Origin: Ascidia mentula
Taxonomy: Eukaryota; Chordata; Ascidiacea; Phlebobranchia; Ascidiidae
Direction of reading: 5' to 3'
Assembly (NCBI GenBank): GCA_947561715.1
Contig: OX387203.1
Coordinates: 7,750,001-7,814,000, forward strand
Length of the DNA stretch: 64,000 nucleotides
How positions within the stretch are numbered: position 1 is the first letter of the stretch; each line of letters opens with the position of its first letter. The notes under the pieces were generated by a model that saw only the letters and a list, made by a program, of their open reading frames with translations, was not told the origin of the DNA and did no database searches. A program made the translations under genes and the position numbers. Below are positions 1 through 13,500 of this stretch, piece by piece.

Positions 1-52
1 ATGTGCTAAATGCATTGTGTGTTTATTATTAATCATTTGAAATTTGTTTTAG

Positions 53-3000
53 AACCTAAGTCGCTAGCCAACAGCACAGCAGGTTCAGGAACAAATGCCA
101 AAATTCGTAAGAAAAACTTCTGATAATTTTTCTGTTACTTTTAATATAACTTCTGTATTATGTATTTGATAATTTACATTTCAGCATTGCAAAAGGGATG
201 GGTGACAGTTCCTACATCTTCATCTCCATCTGTTTCTTTGACTTTCCCTTTTAATCAAACTTTGAACAGCAGTGTAGAATTACTGCTATCAGCAGTGGGA
301 CTTCCAAAACACACTTTTGTCCTGGATGTCACTAAGATTTGTAACTCAACTTTTACTGTCACAGTTAAAAGAAGTGATTTTCCATCAGGCTGGAACAATA
401 CATTTCCTTTACAGTATGAAGTGTTTTCCGGTAAATTGGCAAGATGATTTTTGTGCATGTCTAAAAATTAATTTTCTGTTTTTCCATTACAGAACCCAAA
501 GCACTTGTTAACAAGCCGACTACATCGGGACCAGTTCCTGTTCAACGTATGTTGTTTTTTGTCTTTCTTTTCCAATCTGTATTTTTTGAAATATGTTCTG
601 ATTTTTATGTGATGTTTTTGTGTCTAGCTTTGCAAACTGGACTGGTTACTGTCCCAACAAGTTCAAAACCAACAATGACTTTGACCTTCCCATTTACACA
701 TTCATTAAATGGCAGTGTAACAGTGCTGGCTACTGCCCTAGGAAAGGCAGGACATAGTTTCAATGTAGATGTGACAAAAGTATGTGATGGAAATTTTACT
801 GTAAAAATCCAGCGAACTGATGTGTTATCTGGATGGAATTCATCTTTTCCATTGAAGTTTGAAGTAACACCAAGTATGATGATTATCTTAAATAATAATT
901 GATAAATAAACAGAAAATAAATTTATTTAACATTTTGATTAAGGTCCAAAAGCACTTGTCAACAAACCGGGTACTGCTGGACCAAGCTCTGCAATACGTA
1001 AGGATTTTTTTATTAGTCATGCCGGGTGTTTACATTTGTTGCAAATTTATTTGTTTTTAGCATTACAAGATGGAATAGTGACAGTTCCAAAAAGTTCTTC
1101 CCCGTCAATCACTTTGACCTTCCCCTTCACACATGCTTTGAATGGCAGTGTTACATTGTCGGCAACTGCACTGGGAATGCCTGGACACAGTTTTCATGTG
1201 GTTGTCACAAAAATATGTGATGGTAATTTTACTGTAAACATTAAAAGAACTGACATGTCTTCCGGATGGAACAGCTCTTTTCCTCTAAAGTTTGAAGTGA
1301 CACCAGGTAGTATTTATGTGCTAAATGCATTGTGTGTTTATTATTAATCATTTGAAATTTGCTTTAGAACCTAAGTCGCTAGCCAACAGCACAGCAGGTT
1401 CAGGAACAAATGCCAAAATTCGTAAGAAAAACTTCTGATAATTTTTCTGTTACTTTTAATATAACTTCTGTATTATGTATTTGATAATTTACATTTCAGC
1501 ATTGCAAAAGGGATGGGTGACAGTTCCTACATCTTCATCTCCATCTGTTTCTTTGACTTTCCCTTTTAATCAAACTTTGAACAGCAGTGTAGAATTACTG
1601 CTATCAGCAGTGGGACTTCCAAAACACACTTTTGTCCTGGATGTCACTAAGATTTGTAACTCAACTTTTACTGTCACAGTTAAAAGAAGTGATTTTCCAT
1701 CAGGCTGGAACAATACATTTCCTTTACAGTATGAAGTGTTTTCCGGTAAATTGGCAAGATGATTTTTGTGCATGTCTAAAAATTAATTTTCTGTTTTTCC
1801 ATTACAGAACCCAAAGCACTTGTAAACAAGCCGACTACATCTGGACCAGTTCCTGTTCAACGTATGTTGTTTTTTGTCTTTCTTTTCCAATCTGTATTTT
1901 TTGAAATATGTTCTGATTTTTATGTGATGTTTTTGTGTCTAGCTTTGCAAACTGGACTGGTTACTGTCCCAACAAGTTCAAAACCAACAATGACTTTGAC
2001 CTTCCCATTTACACATTCATTAAATGGCAGTGTAACAGTGCTGGCTACTGCCCTAGGAAAGGCAGGACATAGTTTCAATGTAGATGTGACAAAAGTATGT
2101 GATGGAAATTTTACTGTAAAAATCCAGCGAACTGATGTGTTATCTGGATGGAATTCATCTTTTCCATTGAAGTTTGAAGTAACACCAAGTATGATGATTA
2201 TCTTAAATAATAATTGATAAATAAACAGAAAATAAATTTATTTAACATTTTGATTAAGGTCCAAAAGCACTTGTCAACAAACCGGGTACTGCTGGACCAA
2301 GCTCTGCAATACGTAAGGATTTTTTTATTAGTCATGCCGGGTGTTTACATCTGTTGCAAATTTATTTGTTTTTAGCATTACAAGATGGAATAGTGACAGT
2401 TCCAAAAAGTTCTTCCCCGTCAATCACTTTGACCTTCCCCTTCACACATGCTTTGAATGGCAGTGTTACATTGTCGGCAACTGCACTGGGAATGCCTGGA
2501 CACAGTTTTCATGTGGTTGTCACAAAAATATGTGATGGTAATTTTACTGTAAACATTAAAAGAACTGACATGTCTTCCGGATGGAACAGCTCTTTTCCTC
2601 TAAAGTTTGAAGTGACACCAGGTAGTATTTATGTGCTAAATGCATTGTGTGTTTATTATTAATCATTTGAAATTTGCTTTAGAACCTAAGTCGCTAGCCA
2701 ACAGCACAGCAGGTTCAGGAACAAATGCCAAAATTCGTAAGAAAAACTTCTGATAATTTTTCTGTTACTTTTAATATAACTTCTGTATTATGTATTTGAT
2801 AATTTACATTTCAGCATTGCAAAAGGGATGGGTGACAGTTCCTACATCTTCATCTCCATCTGTTTCTTTGACTTTCCCTTTTAATCAAACTTTGAACAGC
2901 AGTGTAGAATTACTGCTATCAGCAGTGGGACTTCCAAAACACACTTTTGTCCTGGATGTCACTAAGATTTGTAACTCAACTTTTACTGTCACAGTTAAAA

Positions 3001-6000
3001 GAAGTGATTTTCCATCAGGCTGGAACAATACATTTCCTTTACAGTATGAAGTGTTTTCCGGTAAATTGGCAAGATGATTTTTGTGCATGTCTAAAAATTA
3101 ATTTTCTGTTTTTCCATTACAGAACCCAAAGCACTTGTTAACAAGCCGACTACATCTGGACCAGTTCCTGTTCAACGTATGTTGTTTTTTGTCTTTCTTT
3201 TCCAATCTGTATTTTTTGAAATATGTTCTGATTTTTATGTGATGTTTTTGTGTCTAGCTTTGCAAACTGGACTGGTTACTGTCCCAACAAGTTCAAAACC
3301 AACAATGACTTTGACCTTCCCATTTACACATTCATTAAATGGCAGTGTAACAGTGCTGGCTACTGCCCTAGGAAAGGCAGGACATAGTTTCAATGTAGAT
3401 GTGACAAAAGTATGTGATGGAAATTTTACTGTAAAAATCCAGCGAACTGATGTGTTATCTGGATGGAATTCATCTTTTCCATTGAAGTTTGAAGTAACAC
3501 CAAGTATGATGATTATCTTAAATAATAATTGATAAATAAACAGAAAATAAATTTATTTAACATTTTGATTAAGGTCCAAAAGCACTTGTCAACAAACCGG
3601 GTACTGCTGGACCAAGCTCTGCAATACGTAAGGATTTTTTTATTAGTCATGCCGGGTGTTTACATCTGTTGCAAATTTATTTGTTTTTAGCATTACAAGA
3701 TGGAATAGTGACAGTTCCAAAAAGTTCTTCCCCGTCAATCACTTTGACCTTCCCCTTCACACATGCTTTGAATGGCAGTGTTACATTGTCGGCAACTGCA
3801 CTGGGAATGCCTGGACACAGTTTTCATGTGGTTGTCACAAAAATATGTGATGGTAATTTTACTGTAAACATTAAAAGAACTGACATGTCTTCCGGATGGA
3901 ACAGCTCTTTTCCTCTAAAGTTTGAAGTGACACCAGGTAGTATTTATGTGCTAAATGCATTGTGTGTTTATTATTAATCATTTGAAATTTGTTTTAGAAC
4001 CTAAGTCGCTAGCCAACAGCACAGCAGGTTCAGGAACAAATGCCAAAATTCGTAAGAAAAACTTCTGATAATTTTTCTGTTACTTTTAATATAACTTCTG
4101 TATTATGTATTTGATAATTTACATTTCAGCATTGCAAAAGGGATGGGTGACAGTTCCTACATCTTCATCTCCATCTGTTTCTTTGACTTTCCCTTTTAAT
4201 CAAACTTTGAACAGCAGTGTAGAATTACTGCTATCAGCAGTGGGACTTCCAAAACACACTTTTGTCCTGGATGTCACTAAGATTTGTAACTCAACTTTTA
4301 CTGTCACAGTTAAAAGAAGTGATTTTCCATCAGGCTGGAACAATACATTTCCTTTACAGTATGAAGTGTTTTCCGGTAAATTGGCAAGATGATTTTTGTG
4401 CATGTCTAAAAATTAATTTTCTGTTTTTCCATTACAGAACCCAAAGCACTTGTAAACAAGCCGACTACATCTGGACCAGTTCCTGTTCAACGTATGTTGT
4501 TTTTTGTCTTTCTTTTCCAATCTGTATTTTTTGAAATATGTTCTGATTTTTATGTGATGTTTTTGTGTCTAGCTTTGCAAACTGGACTGGTTACTGTCCC
4601 AACAAGTTCAAAACCAACAATGACTTTGACCTTCCCATTTACACATTCATTAAATGGCAGTGTAACAGTGCTGGCTACTGCCCTAGGAAAGGCAGGACAT
4701 AGTTTCAATGTAGATGTGACAAAAGTATGTGATGGAAATTTTACTGTAAAAATCCAGCGAACTGATGTGTTATCTGGATGGAATTCATCTTTTCCATTGA
4801 AGTTTGAAGTAACACCAAGTATGATGATTATCTTAAATAATAATTGATAAATAAACAGAAAATAAATTTATTTAACATTTTGATTAAGGTCCAAAAGCAC
4901 TTGTCAACAAACCGGGTACTGCTGGACCAAGCTCTGCAATACGTAAGGATTTTTTTATTAGTCATGCCGGGTGTTTACATCTGTTGCAAATTTATTTGTT
5001 TTTAGCATTACAAGATGGAATAGTGACAGTTCCAAAAAGTTCTTCCCCGTCAATCACTTTGACCTTCCCCTTCACACATGCTTTGAATGGCAGTGTTACA
5101 TTGTCGGCAACTGCACTGGGAATGCCTGGACACAGTTTTCATGCGGTTGTCACAAAAATATGTGATGGTAATTTTACTGTAAACATTAAAAGAACTGACA
5201 TGTCTTCCGGATGGAACAGCTCTTTTCCTCTAAAGTTTGAAGTGACACCAGGTAGTATTTATGTGCTAAATGCATTGTATGTTTATGGTTAATCATTTGA
5301 AATTTGCTTTAGAACCTAAGTCGCTAGCCAACAGCACAGCAGGTTCAGGAACAAATGCCAAAATTCGTAAGAAAAACTTCTGATAATTTTTCTGTTACTT
5401 TTAATATTACTTCTGTATCATGTGTTTGATAATTTACATTTCAGCATTGCAAAAGGGATGGGTGACAGTTCCTAAATCTTCATCTCCATCTGTTTCTTTG
5501 ACTTTCCCTTTTAATCAAACTTTGAACAGCAGTGTAGAATTACTGCTATCAGCAGTGGGACTTCCAAAACACACTTTTGTCCTGGATGTCACTAAGATTT
5601 GTAACTCAACTTTTACTGTCACAGTTAAAAGAAGTGATTTTCCATCAGGCTGGAACAATACATTTCCTTTACAGTATGAAGTGTTTTCAGGTAAATTGAT
5701 AAGATGATTTTTGTGCATGTCCAAGAAGCGATTTTCTATTTTGCCATTACAGAACCCAAAGCACTTGTAAACAAGCCGGCTACATCTGGACCAGTTCCTG
5801 TGCAACGTATGTTATTTTTTGTCTTTCTTTTCCAATCTGTATTTTTCGAAATATGTTCTGATTTTTATGTGACATTTTTTTGTGTCTAGCTTTGCAAACT
5901 GGACTGGTTACTGTCCCAACAAGTTCAAAACCAACAATGACTTTGACCTTCCCATTTACACATTCATTAAATGGCAGTGTAACAGTCCTGGCTACTGCCC

Positions 6001-7583
6001 TAGGAAAGGCAGGACATAGTTTCAATGTAGATGTGACAAAAGTGTGTGATGGAAATTTTACTGTAAAAATCCAGGGAACTGATGTGTTATCTGGATGGAA
6101 TTCATCTTTTCCATTGAAATTTGAAGTAACACCAAGTATGATAATTATCTTAAATAATAATTGATAAATAAACAGAAAATAAATCTATTTAACATTTTGA
6201 TTAAGGTCCAAAAGCACTTGTCAACCAACCGGGTACTGCTGGACCAAGCTCTGCAATACGTAAGGATTTTTTTATTAGTCATGCCGGGTTTTTGCATCTG
6301 TTGCAAATTTATTTGTTTTAGCATTACAAGATGGAATAGTGACAGTTCCAAAAAGTTCTTCCCCGTCAATCACTTTGACCTTCCCCTTTATACATGCTTT
6401 GAATGGCAGTGTTACATTGTCGGCAACTGCACTGGGAATGCCTGGACACAGTTTTCATGTGGTTGTCACAAAAATATGTGATGGTAATTTTACTGTAAAC
6501 ATTAAAAGAACTGACATGTCTTCCGGATGGAACAGCTCTTTTCCTCTAAAGTTTGAAGTGACACCAGGTAGTATTTATGTGCTAATTCATTGTATGTTAA
6601 TTATTAATCATTTGAAATTTGCTTTAGAACCTAAGTCGCTAGCCAACAGCACAGCAGGTTCAGGAACAAATGCCAAAATTCGTAAGAAAAACTTTTAATA
6701 ATTTTTCTGTTTCTTTTAATATTACTTCTGTATCATGTATTTTATGGGTCTACATTTCAGCATTGCAAAAGGGATGGGTGACAGTTCCTACATCTTCATC
6801 TCCATCTGTTTCTTTGACTTTCCCTTTTAATCAAACTTTGAACAGCAGTGTAGAATTACTGCTATCAGCAGTGGGACTTCCAAAACACACTTTTGTCCTG
6901 GATGTCACCAAGATTTGTAACTCAAATTTTACTGTCACAGTTAAAAGAAGTGATTTTCCATCAGGCTGGAACAATACATTTCCTTTACATTATGAAGTGT
7001 TTTCAGGTAAATTGATAAGATGATTTTTGTGCATGTCCAAGAAGCGATTTTCTATTTTGCCATTACAGAACCCAAAGCACTTGTAAACAAGCCGACTACA
7101 TCTGGACCAGTTCCTGTGCAACGTATGTTATTTTTTGTCTTTCTTTTCCAATCTGTATTTTTCGAAATATGTTCTGATTTTTATGTGACATTTTTTTGTG
7201 TCTAGCTTTGCAAACTGGACTGGTTACTGTCCCAACAAGTTCAAAACCAACAATGACTTTGACCTTCCCATTTACACATTCATTAAATAGCAGTGTAACA
7301 GTGCTGGCTACTGCCCTAGGAAAGGCAGGACATAGTTTCAATGTAGATGTGACAAAAGTATGTGATGGAAATTTTACTGTAAAAATCCAGCGAACTGATG
7401 TGTTATCTGGATGGAATTCATCTTTTCCATTGAAGTTTGAAATAACACCAGGTGAGAAAATTTATAAAAATATGCTGAATGTTGAAATATCTTGTTCAGT
7501 ACAGAGTGAATATTTATGTTTATTTTTAGTGCCCAAGGCTCTTGTCAATAAACCAACTACTTCTGGTCCAAGGCCTTTGAAAC
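53..7583 (+). repeat. 1,315-bp tandem exon array: 17 lectin modules (A-B-C units)
   Basis: Three different 82-residue modules (A, B, C) repeat in order with their introns. The period is exactly 1,315 bp over the first units, and slightly longer in the last two because of small intron indels. Lectin exons: A 185-430, 1500-1745, 2815-3060, 4130-4375, 5445-5690, 6761-7006; B 628-873, 1943-2188, 3258-3503, 4573-4818, 5890-6135, 7206-7451; C 1061-1306, 2376-2621, 3691-3936, 5006-5251, 6322-6567. Each is followed by a 54-bp linker exon, for example 493-546, 944-997 and 1368-1421, encoding a PKALVNKP-type sequence. The window opens on a C linker (53-106). Every exon is phase 1 at both ends, so any number of units keeps the frame. 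Module core: TVP-SS, TFPF, one Cys in TKIC/TKVC, FTV, R-D, SGWN, FPL-EV. The first four units are nearly identical even in introns; the last two have diverged more. Confidence 0.9.
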
Positions 7584-10500
7584 GTAAGATTGTTTTTACA
7601 TTGATGTATATTTAAACCAGATATTAACGCAATTTATTTTTTTGCGATCTTTGTTTTTGGATTATTTTTTTTCAATATCGCAAGGTGTTTCAAATTGTTC
7701 CTTTTCCTCACCTCCAAAGTTAAGTTGTTGTTCTTGTAGCCCTTGCAACTCAAACAGTCAATGTTCCGCGGAGTTCCACCGCAACAGTTACTGTGACCTA
7801 CCCATTCGTGCATGCATTAAATGGAAGTGTTACGGTTCGGACAACTGTGTTGGGGTTGCCGGGATATCGTTTTAATATCATTGCAACAAAAATATGTGAT
7901 GGAAGCGTTGTTTTGCAAATCGCGCGCACTGATTTGCCGTCTGGGTGGAACAGTACATTCCCTCTTTTACTTGAATTACTACCTGGTATGGAGTGGTTTC
8001 TTTTATCACGTACTTTAACTAACATATTTTGTTTGTTATTCGATGCTGAAATGTATTAATACAATTGTTTCTCATTTGTTTTAAGAACCCACATCCCTAA
8101 CAAACCAGGCACCGATTGTCGGAACAACGCCACCCAAACGTTTGTCGTTGTTGTGCTATTTTATTAAATACATACCGTAAAACCTAGGTTACTTTTTCAG
8201 CCTTGGAAACTGGCACTGTCTCCGTCCCGGCAAGTTCTACATCCGAAAAAACCTTGTCCTTCCCGTTAAAGACTCCACTCAGCAGCAATGCCATTGTGCT
8301 TGCCACTGTTCTTGGTCCAACTGGGCATGTTTTCTCTGTCGCGGTTATTAAAGTATGTGATTCAAATATCACTGTGACTGTACGACGTATTGATTTGAAT
8401 TCTGGCTGGAAAGACCCGCTTAAACTACGCTTTACAGTTTCTGCAGGTATTTTTGTTAAGAATGTTTCAAACGATTGCATTTTGTTGTCCGGTATACAGT
8501 GACCCTTTAATCTTGTTTTAGGCCCAAAAGCCCTGGCGAATTTACAAACCACCACACTGCCAAGCTTCGGAAAACGTAATACGACCTTTGTTGCATCTCT
8601 AAGTTGATTTAGCTTATCTTACTAATTTATGATCATCTTTGCGCAGCTTTACAAAAGACTACCGTGACAGTTCCAAAGAGTTCAAAGGCGTTGGCGACCT
8701 TCACTTTCCCTCTAGCAACACCACACACAGGAGGCATAGAGCTAAAAGCAACGGCCCTTGGGTTGCCAGGGCAAAGATTCGCATTGACCATCATATCAAT
8801 TTGTGACACGAATTTTACCGTTCACATACAGCGAAAAGATTCTAATTCCGGATGGAGCAACCCTTTCCAAATTGATGTGGAACAGTTACCAGGTAGCTTG
8901 TGTAGTTGTTGCAATGGAAACAACATTTACTGTATATTCCTTTTCTACAGAGCCAAAAGCATTGGTGAACAAGACAAGTTTTACCCCAACCGGGACAATG
9001 GCAAAACGTATGAAGTTCATAAGCATTATGTGCAGTTGTGTTCCCCTTAGTTTCATTCATCTATATGGCTAACACCCTGAAATTAATGATGAACTTTTCC
9101 ACCGTTAGGTTGTTATTTCTGATCAGCCAAAACAATAACACAGAATTTTTAAATGTCGCAGAATTTTTTTGGAGGCAGTGGGCATGAGCCCTATGGGTTA
9201 CCAGTGTTAACAAAAATGTGATATCCCCGAATTGATTTTGCTACTCCTTTACCAAAATCTTTTGAAAAATCTAGATTTCTTACAAAAATGTTTTTCCGAA
9301 GCCTTGCAAAGCGGGTATGTTGACGTGCCAACAAGCTCTTCTCCCGTTCACACCCTGAGTATTCCTTTACATACTCCATTGAACACTAGTAGTGCAAAAG
9401 TGGAGGTGACCGCAATTGGGCTTCCAGGAGCGACTTTCGCAGTCGGGGTCACCAAGATTTGCAACGCTAGTTTAACTGTGCGGGTGCAACGCACTGATTT
9501 GCCAGTTGGTTGGAAAAGTTCATTTCCTTTGTCCTACTACGTTTTACCTGGTAAGAGAGTAAAACTTAACAAATCTGCTTGTCTATGTTTACATTATATA
9601 CACCTCTGTCTATATTTCCATTTAAAATATAATTACCCTGGTGTAATTTTAATAGAATATGCCTCATTTTATCCTTTCCATTTTATCATGTTGAGAATGC
9701 CTTAGAAATGTACACAATTGTGGCTCGTGGATTCCTTAGAAGCTAACTTAGTATTTAATTTTTTATCCTAATATTTATATTAATATTATCTAATTTTACT
9801 TTGTCGTTTTTCAGGACCAAGAGCCTTGAATAAAAAACCACCGACACCAATACCCATTGTTCCAGGTCAGTGCCGAAGGCTTTGCTTGTGAACGTTGCAG
9901 ATTGTTTTGGTTTACAAACCCACTGATCGCCTGAAACGTTAATTATTCCATCAAATATTCACAGATTTGTCTGAAGCCAGTACAACTTGATTTTCTTTTT
10001 CAAAAGTGTTTTATACCTGTAAAATATAAATCGCATGCTTTTTTGCATTCTTTGAAATTACATCCGCTTTTATGACTTTTAAAAAAAGGTTTGAGTGTTC
10101 CACAAAACAACTTGACCGACTTTCGGTATTTTTTACCAGCCTTACAATCCGGTGCCTTTGCTGTTGGTTCGAGCAAAACCAACGTGAAATCTGTGGTTGT
10201 CGCGTTTAAACCTTGCCTCGGAACTAGCGCAAGTGTAAAAGTTAATCTCATCGGAGGCCAGGGCAAGACCTTCCAACTAACTATCACTTCCATCACGGAC
10301 ACGGGATTCAGCGTCACCATCGTAAGAACAGACCAGATCGGAGGTTGGAACGAACCCCTTGTGTTGCATTGGAGAGCAATGGCAGGTAAATCAGGAGTAT
10401 TTTGTGATGTTGGGCCTGGTTTGGGAAAACATTGACCAGCAATATGTTTTTTTTTGTTCAACTGTGATGTCGTGTTTGCAGAAGTTATTTTGTAAATGTG

Positions 10501-13500
10501 TTTTCTTCTAGAACCGCAAATCAACATTAATCTTACAACACCATCGAATGACACAAAAGCAAAAGGTTAGAAACACTCTCTCCAATACAATAAACAATAA
10601 TCACGCGTACTATGTCAACTTGCCAACGCAGTTACTCAAGTCGGATGGTTCGTGGTGAAAGAAAATAAAAAACAGCAACAAACGTTTTCGGTTAATCTCG
10701 CACCACATGGAAACAAGGGCTCGGTGAAACTAAATTGGAAACAACCACCAGGGCACATTTTCGACATTCAAGTCCAAACCGTGATGCCAGCATCGTTTAA
10801 CGGAACGGTGACAAGAAGTGACCAACCCACAGGATGGAATACCTCTTTCCTCGTGCAATATGAATACATTGGTAAGTTTGGCAAGATTTATGATGTATTT
10901 TTTCCATTTAACTAATTGCCCCAGTATTTGAGGCATTCGCCCATATCAGTCATCTATAGCTAACACATCTGTGTATGCTTATTCTGACTAAACCATCCTG
11001 TTTTTTGTTTTTTTTTCAAGTCCGATTATTTTAGGTATTCTATTGTGATATAATCGTTTTAACCTTTCAAACGTTTTTGAAAAAAAACTGGAGAGATTCC
11101 TGGCCTTACATAAATCGTTTGTAAATTAATAAACATTAATCAATGTTTTTCTTACAGTGCCGCCACCACCGAAACTGTATGGTGAGTTTATCGAATGTGG
11201 TTAAAATTTTCGCAATTATAATTCAATGCATATATATTGCAGTCGAACAAATGGGTCACGTCAATATATCTGGTAGCCGAACACCGGTTTTAACATTAAC
11301 GGTCAAATTTTATCCACCTGTAAAATACACAAACCAAACCATTGTAACAACGTTAATCGGAGGCAAGCCGGCAACATTTCAAGTCAACGTGACACAAATT
11401 TCCGATTGTTGCTTTACTTTGCGGGTTGAGCGCACTGACCAGGCGTCTGGCTACAAAAAGATCCTGAAAATCGACTGGAAGTTATTGACCAGTAAGTGAA
11501 ACCAAACATCTCGTTCACGTTTACTTAAGTTATATTTGTGTTCATCTGAATAACGGAATGGATTAGTTGTTCCTAATTTGACATAGTGAGTAATACAAAT
11601 TGAAAAACATAACTGCAATAGTCTGACAATCCCTTGTATCAAAGCTACACAAGACTATGCACAACAAAAAACAAACATACTTCTGTTTTAGCAACGCCAC
11701 CTAATGTCTCAACTGTGGGTCAAAGAAATACCATGGCCCCCGGGACTGGTGGCGGTGCCTCGACTACTTTGACCCAAGGAGGTGGAACTGGTGGCGGTGC
11801 CTCGACAACTTTGGCCCCAGGAGGTGGAACTGGTGGCGGTGCCTCGACTACTTTGGCCCAAGGAGGTGGAACTGGTGTCGGTGCCTCGACTACTTTGGCC
11901 CAAGGAGGTGGAACTGGTGCCGGTGCCTCGACTACGTTGGCCCCAGGAAGTGGAACTGGTGCCGGTGCCTCGACTACTTTGGTCCCAGGAGGTGGAGCTA
12001 GTGGCGGTGCCTCGACAACTTTGGCCCAAGTTGGTGGAACTGGTGGCGGTACCTCGACAACTTTAGCCCCAGGAGGTGGGACTGGTGGCGGTGCCTCGAC
12101 AACTTTGGCCTCAGGAGGTGGAACTGGTGGGGGTGCCTCGACAACTTTGGCCCAAGTTGGTGGAACTGGTGGCGGTACCTCGACAACTTCAGCCCCAGGA
12201 GGTGGAACTGGTGGCGGTGCCTCGACAACTTTGGCCCCAGGAGGTGGAACTGGTGGCGGTGCCTCGACAACTTTGGCACAAGTTGGTGGAACTGGTGGCG
12301 GTACCTCGACTACTTTGGCTCCTGGAGGTGGAACTGGTGGCGGTGCCTCGACAACTTTGGCCCAAGTTGGTGGAACTGGTGGCGGTGCCTCGACTACTTT
12401 AGCCCCAGGAGGTGGAACTGGTGGCGGTGCCTCGACAACTTTGGCCCCAGGAGGTGGAACTGGTGGCGGTGCCTCGACAACTTTGGCACAAGTTGGTGGA
12501 ACTGGTGGCGGTGCCTCGACAACTTTGGCCCCAGGAGGTGGAACTGGTGGCGGTGCCTCGACTACTTTGGCCCCAGGAGGTGGAACTGGTGGCGGTGCCT
12601 CGACTACTTTGGCTCCTGGAGGTGGAACTGGTGGCGGTACCTCGACTACTTTGGCTCCTGGAGGTGGAACTGGTGGCGGTGCCTCGACAACTTTGGCACA
12701 AGTTGGTGGAACTGGTGGCGGTGCCTCGACAACTTTGGCCCCAGGAGGTGGAACTGGTGGGGGTGCCTCGACTACTTTGGCCCCAGGAGGTGGAACTGGT
12801 GGCGGTGCCTCGACTACTTTGGCCCAAGGAGGTGGAACTGGTGGCGGTGCCTCGACAACTTTGGCCCCAGGAGGTGGAACTGGTGGCGGTGCCTCGACAA
12901 CTTTGGCCCCAGGAGGTGGAACTGGTGGCGGTGCCTCGACTACTTTGGCCCAAGGAGGTGGAACTGGTGGCGGTGCCTCGACTACTTTGGCCCCAGGAGG
13001 TGGAACTGGTGGCGGTGCCTCGACAACTTTGGCCCCAGGAGGTGGAACTGGTGGCGGTGCCTCGACTACTTTGGCCCCAGGAGGTGGAACTGGTGGCGGT
13101 GCCTCGACTACTTTGGCTCCTGGAGGTGGAACTGGTGGCGGTACCTCGACTACTTTGGCTCCTGGAGGTGGAACTGGTGGCGGTGCCTCGACAACTTTGG
13201 CACAAGTTGGTGGAACTGGTGGCGGTGCCTCGACAACTTTGGCCCCAGGAGGTGGAACTGGTGGGGGTGCCTCGACTACTTTGGCCCCAGGAGGTGGAAC
13301 TGGTGGCGGTGCCTCGACTACTTTGGCCCAAGGAGGTGGAACTGGTGGCGGTGCCTCGACAACTTTGGCCCCAGGAGGTGGAACTGGTGGCGGTGCCTCG
13401 ACTACTTTGGCCCAAGGAGGTGGAACTGGTGGCGGTGCCTCGACAACTTTGGCCCCAGGAGGTGGAACTGGTGGCGGTGCCTCGACTACTTTGGTCCCAG

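Noticed and set aside
255..7341. Antisense ORFs within the lectin array (67 and 81 residues)
   Set aside because: Shadows of the lectin exons on the opposite strand; they cross splice sites.
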